NCBI RefSeq assembly: GCF_000621965.1
Contig: NZ_KK211376.1
Span: 177,051-241,050 of the forward strand
Direction: 5' to 3'
Length of the DNA: 64,000 nucleotides
Origin: Methanobrevibacter wolinii SH
GTDB taxonomy: Archaea; Methanobacteriota; Methanobacteria; Methanobacteriales; Methanobacteriaceae
The notes under the pieces were generated by a model. That model worked only from the letters and a program-made list of their open reading frames with translations, ran no database searches and was not told the origin of the DNA. A program made the position numbers and the translations under genes. This document shows positions 35,189 to 42,519 of this stretch, one piece after another; position 1 is the stretch's first letter, and each line of letters begins with the position of its first letter.

Positions 35189-36082
35189 ATGGAAAATATT
35201 GTATTAATAAATAGTAAAGGAAAAAAAATGAATGGGTTAGTCAACAAAGATAATATTGTTTTTGCAACCCCTAAAAAAGAATTAATTTGTGGACAATGTG
35301 TAAATAAAGCAGGAATGTCAAGAAAAGTAAAAACAGAAATATTTGTGGAAAAAGGTTTCACCCTCAAATATTTCCCTAAAGAAAACATCGTTAAATGCAA
35401 CTCTTGCGGAAGAGAAATTAAAGTAATTAAAACTCCGGAGGATTTTAAAAAAGAAGAACAAGAAATGGAAAAACAAAGAAAAGAAAACCTCCACCTTTAC
35501 TGCAGCGGAAAAAGCTGGAGTAGTGGATTAAACTATTACAAATTATCCACCCGTGTGGATTATGATGTCTGGAAAAAAATCAAAGATTTATTCTGGTACA
35601 ATAATTATAATCCTGAGGATGATGAATTTGACGCAGTAGGATCTATAACCGGATGGGTTACTACTGCTCCTTATGAAGTAGAAGAAAGATTAAGCAATAT
35701 GATTAAACCGGAAAATAGGTTAGAATATCGTCAGAAAAAAGCTGAAGAAGAAAGGAAAAAAGCAGCAGAAGAAAAAAGAAAACAAAAAGAAATTAAAGAA
35801 AAAATCATGAAAGCTTTTGAGGAAGCAGAAACCCCCGAAAAAGCTAAACCTGAAGGAACTGAATATGAAGACCCTTCCTACGAGTGGAATATCTACGGAG
35901 GGGGTAGGATGTTTATCATAAATAAAGAAAAAAATGAAATCTGGCTCCTTAAAAATAATGGTTTTGATGGAGCAGATTGGAGCAGGAATAATGTTGAAAC
36001 TGGTGGAGCAGGAGCAATAGGTTACGTAGTGGAGTACACTGCTGAGCTTGAAGAGTTAATTAAAAAATATTGTTTAAGGTAG
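35189..36082 (+). CDS. Rightward accessory protein with zinc-binding motifs, unknown
   Basis: 297 residues. The N-terminal 80 carry CGQC and CNSCG, which could bind one zinc. A middle domain (about 100-180) has YCSGKSWSSGLNYYKLSTRV. A charged coiled-coil follows (EEERKKAAEEKRKQKEIKEK, about 190-215), then a C-terminal mixed domain. GGTGAT precedes the ATG. It has its own promoter and reads against nearly all prophage genes, which is typical of genes expressed from a resident prophage. No family recognised. A defence or host-interaction role is only a hypothesis. Confidence 0.6.
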   Translation: MENIVLINSKGKKMNGLVNKDNIVFATPKKELICGQCVNKAGMSRKVKTEIFVEKGFTLKYFPKENIVKCNSCGREIKVIKTPEDFKKEEQEMEKQRKENLHLYCSGKSWSSGLNYYKLSTRVDYDVWKKIKDLFWYNNYNPEDDEFDAVGSITGWVTTAPYEVEERLSNMIKPENRLEYRQKKAEEERKKAAEEKRKQKEIKEKIMKAFEEAETPEKAKPEGTEYEDPSYEWNIYGGGRMFIINKEKNEIWLLKNNGFDGADWSRNNVETGGAGAIGYVVEYTAELEELIKKYCLR

Positions 36083-36155
36083 AAAATCTTATTTTTTACC
36101 TTAAAACAATAAACTATATATAATTGTTTACAAAAAATAATATACAGTGATAGAT

Positions 36156-36680
36156 ATGTTTTTTGATAATACAAAAATCAAAGAAATAAGTCAAGAAGAA
36201 ATAACTGATGAATTCTTACAAGAGTTCATCAACAAAAAAGAACTAGGATTCAGAGTATCTGACTCTGAATCAAACCGGTGGACCGCATATGCTGTTTACA
36301 TCGGAATAGAAAAAATGAATTTAACTCAATTTGAATCATGTAGCTTCGGCTACATGATATCCTTATACTTTAGCGGTATGGGACTATCATGCGGAACAGA
36401 CACCTGGTTCCGTGAAGACGAAATTGAACTAAAACTTTTAAACAGATATAATGATTTATTAAGTGATGAAACACTTAATGATCATGAAAGGAAAAAAAAT
36501 CTTTTCAAATTTATCTGTGATTTATACAAAAATCATATAGATAAATATGCTTATAAGACTGAAACATTAAGTTTCAGAGTTTCTATAAGTACAAAACAAA
36601 GATTTGATGAAATTGAAGGAAATAGCTTCAATGAAAAACTAATTAATCTTTTAAAAAATAGTAATGAAAAGACTATTTAG
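36156..36680 (+). CDS. Rightward accessory protein with ribbon-helix-helix-like C-terminus, unknown
   Basis: 174 residues. Start ATG at 36156 with GTGAT just upstream is preferred to an in-frame GTG at 36147. N-terminal 110 residues are not recognised. The last 45 (LSFRVSISTKQRFDEIEGNS) look like a ribbon-helix-helix strand-helix-helix unit, as in small repressors and antitoxins. A TATA-like CTATATATAA lies about 40 bases upstream, so it may have its own promoter. It may regulate itself or the gene before it. Confidence 0.5.
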   Translation: MFFDNTKIKEISQEEITDEFLQEFINKKELGFRVSDSESNRWTAYAVYIGIEKMNLTQFESCSFGYMISLYFSGMGLSCGTDTWFREDEIELKLLNRYNDLLSDETLNDHERKKNLFKFICDLYKNHIDKYAYKTETLSFRVSISTKQRFDEIEGNSFNEKLINLLKNSNEKTI

Positions 36681-36704
36681 GTCTTTTCCTTCAACTTCTT
36701 TTTT

Positions 36705-37028
36705 TTATAAACCTAATCTCCTTTTTTCCTTCAAAAGAGCATTACGCTCTCTTACAAAATCCTTATGTGCATGTTTACTAAGAAAACTTGAACCTAGTGG
36801 TGCTTTCTCATTATCATGCACAATAAGCACACCATCACGGATAAGCTTCCTTCTTCTCCGTTGGTATTCTGCTTTTTGTTCTTTTCTTGCCTGAGTCCTG
36901 CAATAGTCAGAACAGTATAGTTGTTTGTTTTCTGTCTTGTTAAACCCTTTTCCGCAGTATATACACTTGTTTTTGTAGTATATTTCGCCTTCAAGGGTTA
37001 ACTGGACAGTTTTTGCCATGCTTGTCAT
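36705..37028 (-). CDS. Small zinc-finger protein (CxxC...CxxxCR)
   Basis: 107 residues. CIYCGKGFNKTENKQLYCSDYCR is a treble-clef-like zinc finger often found in mobile-element proteins. The rest is strongly basic (EYQRRRRKLIRDG, RERNALLKEKRRLGL), pointing to nucleic-acid binding. The start overlaps the preceding stop (CTATGA). It is the last gene of the leftward early operon. Confidence 0.65.
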   Translation of the reverse strand: MTSMAKTVQLTLEGEIYYKNKCIYCGKGFNKTENKQLYCSDYCRTQARKEQKAEYQRRRRKLIRDGVLIVHDNEKAPLGSSFLSKHAHKDFVRERNALLKEKRRLGL

Positions 37029-37237
37029 AGGTCTTTTGCTTCATTTAAACGGATATTTAATTCTTCAGCTGCCTTCTTTATTTGTTGCTGATGATATTCA
37101 ATCCGTTTTTGATATTCTCTTTTTTCAGTCAATGTCAAATCAGCATACATGATTGCATTTTCAAACCTTTCCAAATAATTCTGATGAAACACAATAGTAT
37201 ACTGTAGTGCCTGAATTTCTTGATTTAATACATTCAT
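37025..37237 (-). CDS. Small coiled-coil early protein, unknown
   Basis: 70 residues, nearly all helical with heptad character (KREYQKRIEYHQQQIKKAAE). GGAGTTGATTATAT precedes the ATG. Coupled to the following zinc-finger gene by a 4-base overlap. Function unknown. Confidence 0.6.
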   Translation of the reverse strand: MNVLNQEIQALQYTIVFHQNYLERFENAIMYADLTLTEKREYQKRIEYHQQQIKKAAEELNIRLNEAKDL

Positions 37238-37260
37238 ATATAATCAACTCCTTCTTTTTT

Positions 37261-37731
37261 TTAAATGTTGTTTCTTAGTTTAAATTTCCAGATTTCGTGA
37301 AGATACTGATACTCCATCTTCATCTGATTGTATTCTTCTGTCAAATCTTCTAATAATTCAGCAATGTATGCGTCTTTCATTGCTTGATTGCTGATTTTGG
37401 GGAGGTTTTGTTTTTTTCTTTCTTCATTAACACTACTCCAATCAAATACAATCCAATTTTTGCCTGATAAAATTTCTTCTTCTACTTTATTAATACTTTC
37501 ATAAACTTCTTCGTTCTTATTTTTAATGATAATATGACTTAAATCAGCAATATTTATAAAATAAGTATATTGCCCATTATCTATAATTAATAAACCTTTC
37601 TCAGTACTCCAAACACGAGTAGTACTATCTATACAGCCTAAAGGCATTCCATTATATGCATAGAAATCAACTTTAATATACTCTTCACTACTCACTATAT
37701 CTAGAATATATTCTAGCTGCTCACAATCCAT
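37261..37731 (-). CDS. Early-region protein, unknown
   Basis: 156 residues. An N-terminal beta-rich half (YIKVDFYAYNGMPLGCID, LLIIDNGQYTYFINIADLSH) is followed by a charged helical C-terminus. The ATG at 37731 is chosen because GGAGGGG lies 5 bases before it; the in-frame codon upstream includes that site. No family recognised. Confidence 0.6.
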   Translation of the reverse strand: MDCEQLEYILDIVSSEEYIKVDFYAYNGMPLGCIDSTTRVWSTEKGLLIIDNGQYTYFINIADLSHIIIKNKNEEVYESINKVEEEILSGKNWIVFDWSSVNEERKKQNLPKISNQAMKDAYIAELLEDLTEEYNQMKMEYQYLHEIWKFKLRNNI

Positions 37732-37751
37732 ACAGAACCCCTCCATTTATT

Positions 37752-37835
37752 TTATCGTTCTACTGCTATGAAGCACATTACAGCAAATAACACTGCAATG
37801 CTCACAACCCATAATACTGTTTTTATTAACTCCAT
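37752..37835 (-). CDS. 27-residue single-helix membrane peptide
   Basis: The ORF reads MELIKTVLWVVSIAVLFAV followed by MCFIAVER and a stop. It is one transmembrane helix with a short charged tail. AGTGAT lies 4 bases before the ATG, and it fits between two leftward genes with no wasted space (15 bases after, 0 before). The spacing, ribosome site and clean hydrophobic profile support expression. Role unknown; toxin-like, regulatory or exclusion peptides have this form. Confidence 0.55.
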   Translation of the reverse strand: MELIKTVLWVVSIAVLFAVMCFIAVER

Positions 37836-38039
37836 TTATATCACTAATACAATATGTCTGAAATAGCTATTTTCCTTGTAATTCTTGCATTGGTATAATA
37901 TACTGCAAGAAGTGATAAATTTATTGTATCTGATACAATAATCATCAACTTTAAATTTATCCTTTATTGAAATTCTGATTGCATTATACCTGCAATTACT
38001 ACAAGGAATCCTAGGACCATGAACCCGTTTGTACTTCAT
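37836..38039 (-). CDS. Small Cys-containing early protein, unknown
   Basis: 67 residues with CSNCRYNAIRI, DDYCIRYNKFITSC and YQCKNY, probably a small zinc-binding protein. The ATG at 38039 follows GGAGGGGATC. The recurring AAATAGCTATTT palindrome is inside its 3' end. No family recognised. Confidence 0.6.
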   Translation of the reverse strand: MKYKRVHGPRIPCSNCRYNAIRISIKDKFKVDDYCIRYNKFITSCSILYQCKNYKENSYFRHIVLVI

Positions 38040-38066
38040 GATCCCCTCCTGATTCACATACATAAT

Positions 38067-38237
38067 CTAATCACAGATTTGATATTCATCTGAAAATTTC
38101 TTCAAATCAGGATTCTCAGACAATCTTTTCTGCAATCGTTCATCAAAGGTTAAACCATCGTTGGGATTGTTTTCATCCCAACAAGATTCAATAAGTTCAG
38201 TTAATTTATCGCATTTCTTCTTAAACTCTTCACTCAT
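38067..38237 (-). CDS. Small early protein, unknown
   Basis: 56 residues, acidic and helical (CDKLTELIESCWDENNPNDG). GGAGTTGATTATT before the ATG at 38237 sets the start. Tight spacing with neighbours supports it as part of the early operon. Confidence 0.6.
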   Translation of the reverse strand: MSEEFKKKCDKLTELIESCWDENNPNDGLTFDERLQKRLSENPDLKKFSDEYQICD

Positions 38238-38257
38238 AATAATCAACTCCAATGTAG

Positions 38258-38452
38258 CTATTTAAGAGTATTCCAAGGATGAACCTTACAATACTCCCAA
38301 CCCTCCTTATCAAAGTATATTCCATCACCAAGACAAACCACATCATCAACAGTCTGCCCTCTCTCTTTTAATTGTTCATTTAATTGTTTTTTACCAAAAG
38401 CAAAAAACACATACCTATCATCAAACTCTTTCCTAGTCAAAACTTTAACCAT
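38258..38452 (-). CDS. Small early protein, first gene after array 1
   Basis: 64 residues (VKVLTRKEFDDRYVFFAFGK ...). AGGTGG five bases before the ATG at 38452 sets the start. The TAAATAGCTA motif holds its stop codon. Its promoter must lie in the octamer array region, and octamer 2 (38500-38507), which contains TATATA, is at a suitable distance. Unknown function. Confidence 0.6.
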   Translation of the reverse strand: MVKVLTRKEFDDRYVFFAFGKKQLNEQLKERGQTVDDVVCLGDGIYFDKEGWEYCKVHPWNTLK

Positions 38453-38470
38453 TATAACCACCTACAACAT

Positions 38471-38586
38471 TTTTTTCAAAGGTATGTGTGTATATACATG
38501 TATATACAGTATATACAAGTATATACAGCTATTATATAGATTATTTTTTTTCAGTTGAAATACTTGTAATGGTTGGATTTCAACTG
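38471..38586. promoter_or_regulatory. Control array 1: four GTATATAC octamers plus hairpin
   Basis: GTATATAC occurs at 38490, 38500, 38509 and 38519 (starts), so spacing is 10, 9 and 10 bp. It is preceded by TTCAAAGGTATGTGT and followed by a perfect inverted repeat CAGTTGAAAT/ATTTCAACTG (38552-38561, 38577-38586) with a 15-base loop ACTTGTAATGGTTGG. The whole block recurs at 41538-41652 with a changed octamer. It lies upstream of the leftward small-gene operon. Confidence 0.85.
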
Positions 38587-38612
38587 TATTATATTATATA
38601 TTATATTATTAA

Positions 38613-38700
<88 letters not shown>

Positions 38701-38809
38701 TTAAACAAACAATGTATAACAAATATACAAAGTTATACAAAACAATGTTAAACATTTCAACATCAAATGTTAAACACAACCCACAATAGCTTCACAAAAA
38801 TGTTAAACA

Positions 38810-39268
38810 TTATTGTAAAACAAATTCAACAACCTTATTTTTAAACACCTCACAATCCATATCACACTTATAAGCATAATTAGAAACCATATCCAAAACA
38901 TGAACATTATTAAAAATATCATAATCTACATTATTCTTAGCAAACCCTTTATCCATAATAACTTCTGCAACCGCTTCAATACAATGATCCTCAATAGATT
39001 TATTTTCATTCTGCTTTAATTCAGAAATTTGACTTTTAACATCATCTAACCGCATTTCAATATCAAAAATCTCCTTTTTTTTAATAGCTAATTGATTTTC
39101 AATTAATTTTTTCTCTGCAAACAAGAATTCTTTCTTGTTTCTCATTAATTCACAATATTTGCTGATTGCTTCCCCTCCAGAAACACCATGCTTTTTTAAG
39201 AAGTCTTTATCAGCTCTTGTTACTCTTGCACCAATAAATTCTTCTTTTGGCAATCTTTTTGTTCCCAT
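38810..39268 (-). CDS. Coiled-coil protein with RHH-like N-terminus, unknown
   Basis: 152 residues. N-terminus FIGARVTRADKDFLKKHGVS resembles the strand-helix of ribbon-helix-helix proteins. Residues 45-95 form a coiled coil. GGGTGATTTTTC precedes the ATG. It is the last gene before the array 1 gap, in the recombination block. DNA-binding or structural partner of the neighbouring genes is possible. Confidence 0.6.
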   Translation of the reverse strand: MGTKRLPKEEFIGARVTRADKDFLKKHGVSGGEAISKYCELMRNKKEFLFAEKKLIENQLAIKKKEIFDIEMRLDDVKSQISELKQNENKSIEDHCIEAVAEVIMDKGFAKNNVDYDIFNNVHVLDMVSNYAYKCDMDCEVFKNKVVEFVLQ

Positions 39269-39280
39269 GAAAAATCACCC

Positions 39281-39598
39281 TTAAAATGTTGTTTGTATAG
39301 AAGAATTATCTTCTTTAACCATGCTTTGCAACTGTCCTTTGTACTTTGAAATGAAAATAATAGCTGCAACAATATGTTTACAGCAATATTCTCCATACTT
39401 ACCCGCTTTCCCAAACTGGTAATTTTCACAGGTACAATTCCACAACCCGTAATCATTCACAGTTACGAGGTTAGGACCGTTTTGTGATGAATGAAATTCA
39501 AGTTGAATTTCATCACCACTAACAAAGACCGGACGAATATCCAAGTCCCTTATTTCAGAAGCTTTTTTAAATATCCTGTTTGGGGGATTATACCTCAT
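39281..39598 (-). CDS. SWIM-type zinc-finger protein
   Basis: 105 residues. CTC (CxC) followed by ...CCKHIVAA (CxH-type end) is the SWIM zinc-finger pattern CxCx(n)CxH. SWIM proteins take part in recombination, for example Shu2/Sws1-type Rad51-paralogue partners. It overlaps the Erf-type gene by 4 bases, so a joint role in DNA annealing or recombination is reasonable. GGGGGT precedes the ATG. Confidence 0.75.
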   Translation of the reverse strand: MRYNPPNRIFKKASEIRDLDIRPVFVSGDEIQLEFHSSQNGPNLVTVNDYGLWNCTCENYQFGKAGKYGEYCCKHIVAAIIFISKYKGQLQSMVKEDNSSIQTTF

Positions 39599-40236
39599 TT
39601 TTTACCCCCATATTTCTGTTTAATTAACTCACGAACTTCTTTCTGATTAAAATCATTATGTGATTTAGCATACAAAGTACACATCTTATACAAAGTGATA
39701 GTATTCACATTTAACCCCTGTTTTATTAGGTTATTCTCAAAAAACTTAAGATAATCCTCAGGCTTTTCAAGTTTAACCTCATCATTAACAGCAGGTTTCT
39801 TTACAACCCGCTGCTTTTCAGGAGTATCATGAAGATATTTATCTTCAGCAGCATTTGAATCAATAAAACTATCCTCCACAAGGAGAAAAGTATTCATAAG
39901 CAAATATCTTTTGAGGTAAGTCATATAACTACCATATGACTGCATTATGTTCATACCCTTGTTCAATTCATGAAGTTCAGGTACTGAAACCCGATTAGAT
40001 TCAAACAAATCACCAGACTCATTATCCCTAATCTTCAACACTGCATAATCCTCCATAAAAGAGAATGTAAGCAGTAATTTTTGCTTATAACATTCAGTAA
40101 CAATTGGTCCCATGATGTCTTTAAGTTCAAAATAATGAAATTTCCCAAATTTATTATACCCACTTTTTGGGAGTTCCATATTCAATAATGCATATTGAAC
40201 CTCCCCAATTTTTTGATAAATTGATTTAGTAGTCAT
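39595..40236 (-). CDS. Erf-family single-strand annealing protein
   Basis: 213 residues. SIYQKIGEVQYALLNMELPKSG, YNKFGKFHYFELKDI, and MQSYGSYMTYLKRYLLMNTF form the Erf superfamily signature (YGSYxTYxxRYxLxxxF). These proteins anneal single strands for homologous recombination and genome circularisation. Two ATGs 6 and 9 bases upstream are also possible; GGAGGG serves all of them. The C-terminus (about 140-213) is a charged tail as in other family members. Confidence 0.82.
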   Translation of the reverse strand: MTTKSIYQKIGEVQYALLNMELPKSGYNKFGKFHYFELKDIMGPIVTECYKQKLLLTFSFMEDYAVLKIRDNESGDLFESNRVSVPELHELNKGMNIMQSYGSYMTYLKRYLLMNTFLLVEDSFIDSNAAEDKYLHDTPEKQRVVKKPAVNDEVKLEKPEDYLKFFENNLIKQGLNVNTITLYKMCTLYAKSHNDFNQKEVRELIKQKYGGKK

Positions 40237-40375
40237 ATTCATCATCCCTCCTGTGAAGGTTTGATTTTTCAAGGTTTTCTACTGCTTTCATTGCAAATCT
40301 GTACTCAGAAAGCAGATTATCAATATCATTGAAGAGCTTACTTGTAAGCTCTTCTTTTAATTGTTTTAAATTCAT
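40226..40375 (-). CDS. 49-residue helical early protein
   Basis: Starts NLKQLKEELTSKLFNDIDNL and is helical throughout, ending DDEYDY. The start overlaps the upstream gene's end by 4 bases, and its own end carries the GGAGGG ribosome site of the Erf-type gene, so it is embedded in the operon. AGGTG lies upstream of the ATG. Too short for family assignment. Confidence 0.55.
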   Translation of the reverse strand: MNLKQLKEELTSKLFNDIDNLLSEYRFAMKAVENLEKSNLHRRDDEYDY

Positions 40376-40599
40376 GATGAAACACCTCTAAACTCAGTAA
40401 TCACCTTATTGAAGTTCCAAATAGCTAACCAATCTTTGTTAGATTGGTTTCCTCTGGAGTATTGTTCATTGAAGAATTTTTCTAATTCTTCAATACTGTA
40501 ATCCTCCTTCAAACTGGTTTGTGTTTGTAAAAAAGCTTCTATTACGGGGTTTATAACATCTGAATCAACATCAGATGTTAATAGTTTCTTAATGGTCAT
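40372..40599 (-). CDS. Small early protein, unknown
   Basis: 75 residues (TIKKLLTSDVDSDVINPVIE ...). The ATG at 40599 follows GGGGGAAGAACACT. It overlaps the 52-residue gene before it by 11 bases and the 49-residue gene after it by 4. Acidic with a Trp-rich DWLAIWNF segment. Unknown. Confidence 0.6.
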   Translation of the reverse strand: MTIKKLLTSDVDSDVINPVIEAFLQTQTSLKEDYSIEELEKFFNEQYSRGNQSNKDWLAIWNFNKVITEFRGVSS

Positions 40600-40747
40600 A
40601 GTGTTCTTCCCCCATCCTCTGAATATACTTAAGATATCCATAATTTTCACTATCAAAATCAAGGTCCAAGTCATCAGCAGGCTCTTGAAGAAGATACACT
40701 TCTTCGAAATATTGGTCAGGATCTAACTCATATTTTGGGTTAAACAT
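40589..40747 (-). CDS. 52-residue acidic early protein
   Basis: Starts FNPKYELDPDQYFEEVYLLQ and ends GEEHYDH; very acidic (DDLDLDFDSE). AAGGTGAT four bases before the ATG is a near-perfect ribosome site. Its ends overlap both neighbours by 8-11 bases. The acidic character recalls DNA-mimic phage proteins, but that is speculation. Confidence 0.65.
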   Translation of the reverse strand: MFNPKYELDPDQYFEEVYLLQEPADDLDLDFDSENYGYLKYIQRMGEEHYDH

Positions 40748-40937
40748 CACAATCACCTTGAGATGCATATTGTGTTTGTATAAAATCAGTTGACATTTCT
40801 TTTGCAGATTTTTCTACAAAGACTCCAGATTTGTAGTCTTCGTAGAATTTTTGGAACTGCAAAAATAATTCTTTTTCATCCTCTTCAAGGACATAAGCGT
40901 CCCTTTGAAGGATAAATCCTTTTTTAACTTTTATCAT
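40740..40937 (-). CDS. First gene of leftward early operon, unknown
   Basis: 65 residues (IKVKKGFILQRDAYVLEEDE ...), charged and helical. GAAGTGAT precedes the ATG. Its leader carries a hairpin (40966-40998), and its promoter has an octamer at the expected start of transcription. Unknown function. Confidence 0.6.
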   Translation of the reverse strand: MIKVKKGFILQRDAYVLEEDEKELFLQFQKFYEDYKSGVFVEKSAKEMSTDFIQTQYASQGDCDV

Positions 40938-40965
40938 GCTATCACTTCGAGTTTAAATTTTTTAG

Positions 40966-40998
40966 GAAGAATTACGATTTGGCGATTGTAATTCTTTC
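40966..40998 (-). promoter_or_regulatory. Leader hairpin of the early operon
   Basis: AGAATTAC (40968-40975) pairs with GTAATTCT (40988-40995) around the loop GATTTGGCGATT. It lies between the inferred transcription start (near 41001) and the ribosome site, about 30 bases from the ATG. A second hairpin with a TTGGCG loop but other arms is at 41433-41497, and the flanking TATCACTTCGAG is identical in both. A protein- or RNA-mediated translation control is inferred. Confidence 0.6.
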
Positions 40999-41000
40999 TT

Positions 41001-41030
41001 GTACATACTTTTGTTTTTATAGTATATAAA
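41001..41030 (-). promoter_or_regulatory. Early operon promoter with GTACATAC octamer
   Basis: On the minus strand TTTATATACT (41030-41021) is the TATA box. GTACATAC (41001-41008) lies about 22 bases downstream, where transcription should begin. The same octamer makes up array 2. The integrase promoter has the same geometry with GTATATAC. Confidence 0.6.
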
Positions 41031-41143
41031 TGTTGCCTATATTTAGGTTAATATTATATTATTATTAGAATAATTATATATAATATAAAGTCTAATATTA
41101 TAATATATAAATAAAATTAAAAACATAAATAGAGGTTATGATA

Positions 41144-41341
41144 ATGATTCAAACAGAATCCAATGTAACACGAACCAATCCTAGATCCAAATCCTTAAGG
41201 ACAACAATCCCCAAAGAGATAATAAATGCATTAAATTTGGAACATGGTTCAAAATTAAATTGGAAAATTGAAACAAAAAATGATGAAATGTATATTATTG
41301 TTGAAAAATCAAATAATAATAAAAACATTTCAAAATTTTAA
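41144..41341 (+). CDS. AbrB/SpoVT-like transcription regulator
   Basis: 65 residues: NPRSKSLRTTIPKEIINALN and LEHGSKLNWKIETKNDEMYI form the swapped-hairpin AbrB/MazE fold, which binds DNA as a dimer. The basic tail ends NNNKNISKF. The ATG at 41144 with AGAGGT seven bases upstream is preferred to the ATG at 41138. It reads away from the leftward operon, so the 200-base space between them is a divergent control region. It is the best candidate for binding the octamer sites. Confidence 0.75.
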   Translation: MIQTESNVTRTNPRSKSLRTTIPKEIINALNLEHGSKLNWKIETKNDEMYIIVEKSNNNKNISKF

Positions 41342-41432
41342 ATAATATTAAATAATATAAAAATTAAAAATAGAAGTGGTTACTATAAAAAATGTTATCA
41401 CTTCGAGATGCTTTTTTTATTTTTTGTAACCA

Positions 41433-41497
41433 AATCTTAGAGGAGATTAAAAATTTTTTGTTGGCGCATTGATTTTTAATCGTTTGACTCTAAGATT
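41433..41497. promoter_or_regulatory. Nested hairpin paralogous to the early leader hairpin
   Basis: AATCTTAGAG (41433-41442) pairs with CTCTAAGATT (41488-41497), and GATTAAAAAT (41445-41454) pairs with ATTTTTAATC (41472-41481). The loop contains TTGGCGCATTG, like the TTGGCGATTG loop of the hairpin at 40966. Arm sequences differ completely. Confidence 0.7.
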
Positions 41498-41537
41498 ATT
41501 TTTTAACTAATTTTTTTAATTCTTATTTTTTTAAAAT

Positions 41538-41652
41538 TTTTTTCAAAGGTATGTGTGTACATACATGTACATACTGTATGTACAAGTATGTACAGGTATT
41601 ATATAGATTATTTTTTTCAGTTGAAATACTTGTAATGGTTGGATTTCAAGTG
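41538..41652. promoter_or_regulatory. Control array 2: GTACATAC x2 + GTATGTAC x2 plus hairpin
   Basis: GTACATAC starts at 41557 and 41567, GTATGTAC at 41576 and 41586: the same 10, 9, 10 bp spacing as array 1. The second pair is the reverse complement of the first, so the block keeps dyad symmetry. The flanks TTCAAAGGTATGTGT and the CAGTTGAAAT hairpin (41618-41627 with 41643-41652, one mismatch) with identical 15-base loop are shared with array 1. Confidence 0.85.
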
Positions 41653-42057
41653 TATTATATATTATATTATATTATTATTAATTTAATAATAATAATAATA
41701 ATAATAAAATAGCTAGAAAATCATTAATTACATTACTAATATTTTTTTTCTTTATTGTTTATTTTCTGTTTTTCTATATAAATATTTATCTATTCACTGA
41801 TTAAACATTAAAATAGCTTAATGTTCAACATATACTAGTATATGTTATGTTTTTGTTCAACACAGATTTTTGAAATACATGCAAATCATTTTTTCATGTT
41901 TAACCAGTAGACTGTAAAAGTGGTTTACTGTTCAAATAAAAATAATAATAATATTATATGTGTAAAAAATTTAAATCGGAAAAAATAATAATTATTAAAA
42001 ACAAAAGTAATAAACACCTAAAAAAACTGAATATTATTTTTTTAGGGGGTAAATAAT

Positions 42058-42453
42058 ATGAATAAAAAACTAAAAATTGTATTAGGTATTATCATAATAT
42101 TCATAATACTAGGAATAATTGGTGCATCAACTAGTAACAATACAACTACAACCACCACTAGTACTAATACTGGTACAAATGATAATACAGTAAGTGGAAC
42201 CCAAGTAAAAGTAATTTATGACGGTTCATGGAGTGGAGCACTAGCAAACGGTACTGGAAACAGTAAATCAATAGAAGGATCTGGTACTGAAACAATAAAT
42301 GTAAGTGATAGTACTACTGACTTAATAAGTGCAAATGCACAGAAAAGAGACAGTGGTGATGGTGAATTAAAAATACAGATAATTAAAAACGGGAAAGTTA
42401 CAAAAGAGTCAAGTACAACAGCTGAATATGGTATAGCTGATGTAACAGACTAA
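42058..42453 (+). CDS. Exported or membrane-anchored small protein, unknown
   Basis: 131 residues: a basic N-terminus and hydrophobic helix (KIVLGIIIIFIILGIIGAS), a Thr/Asn-rich linker (about 28-48), then an 80-residue beta-rich domain. The topology indicates an anchored domain outside the membrane. AGGGGG precedes the ATG. It lies outside the phage operons next to the integrase, so it is a candidate lysogeny-expressed surface protein, for example for superinfection exclusion. No family recognised. Confidence 0.65.
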   Translation: MNKKLKIVLGIIIIFIILGIIGASTSNNTTTTTTSTNTGTNDNTVSGTQVKVIYDGSWSGALANGTGNSKSIEGSGTETINVSDSTTDLISANAQKRDSGDGELKIQIIKNGKVTKESSTTAEYGIADVTD

Positions 42454-42519
42454 AAAAAAATAAATTATTAAAAAAAAGGTTTATAAAAAAAATAAATAAA
42501 AATTTTCCCCTTTTTTTTA

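Larger units (their letters stand above)
41342..42057. other. Duplicated control region, gene-free
   Basis: 716 bases without a supported gene. It contains a relic of the early leader (TATCACTTCGAG at 41396-41407, without a following gene start on the minus strand), a long hairpin (41433-41497), array 2 (41538-41652) and 8 TAA units (41684-41707). The remaining 350 bases to the next gene are AT-rich with no clear site except the ribosome site near 42050. Confidence 0.65.
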
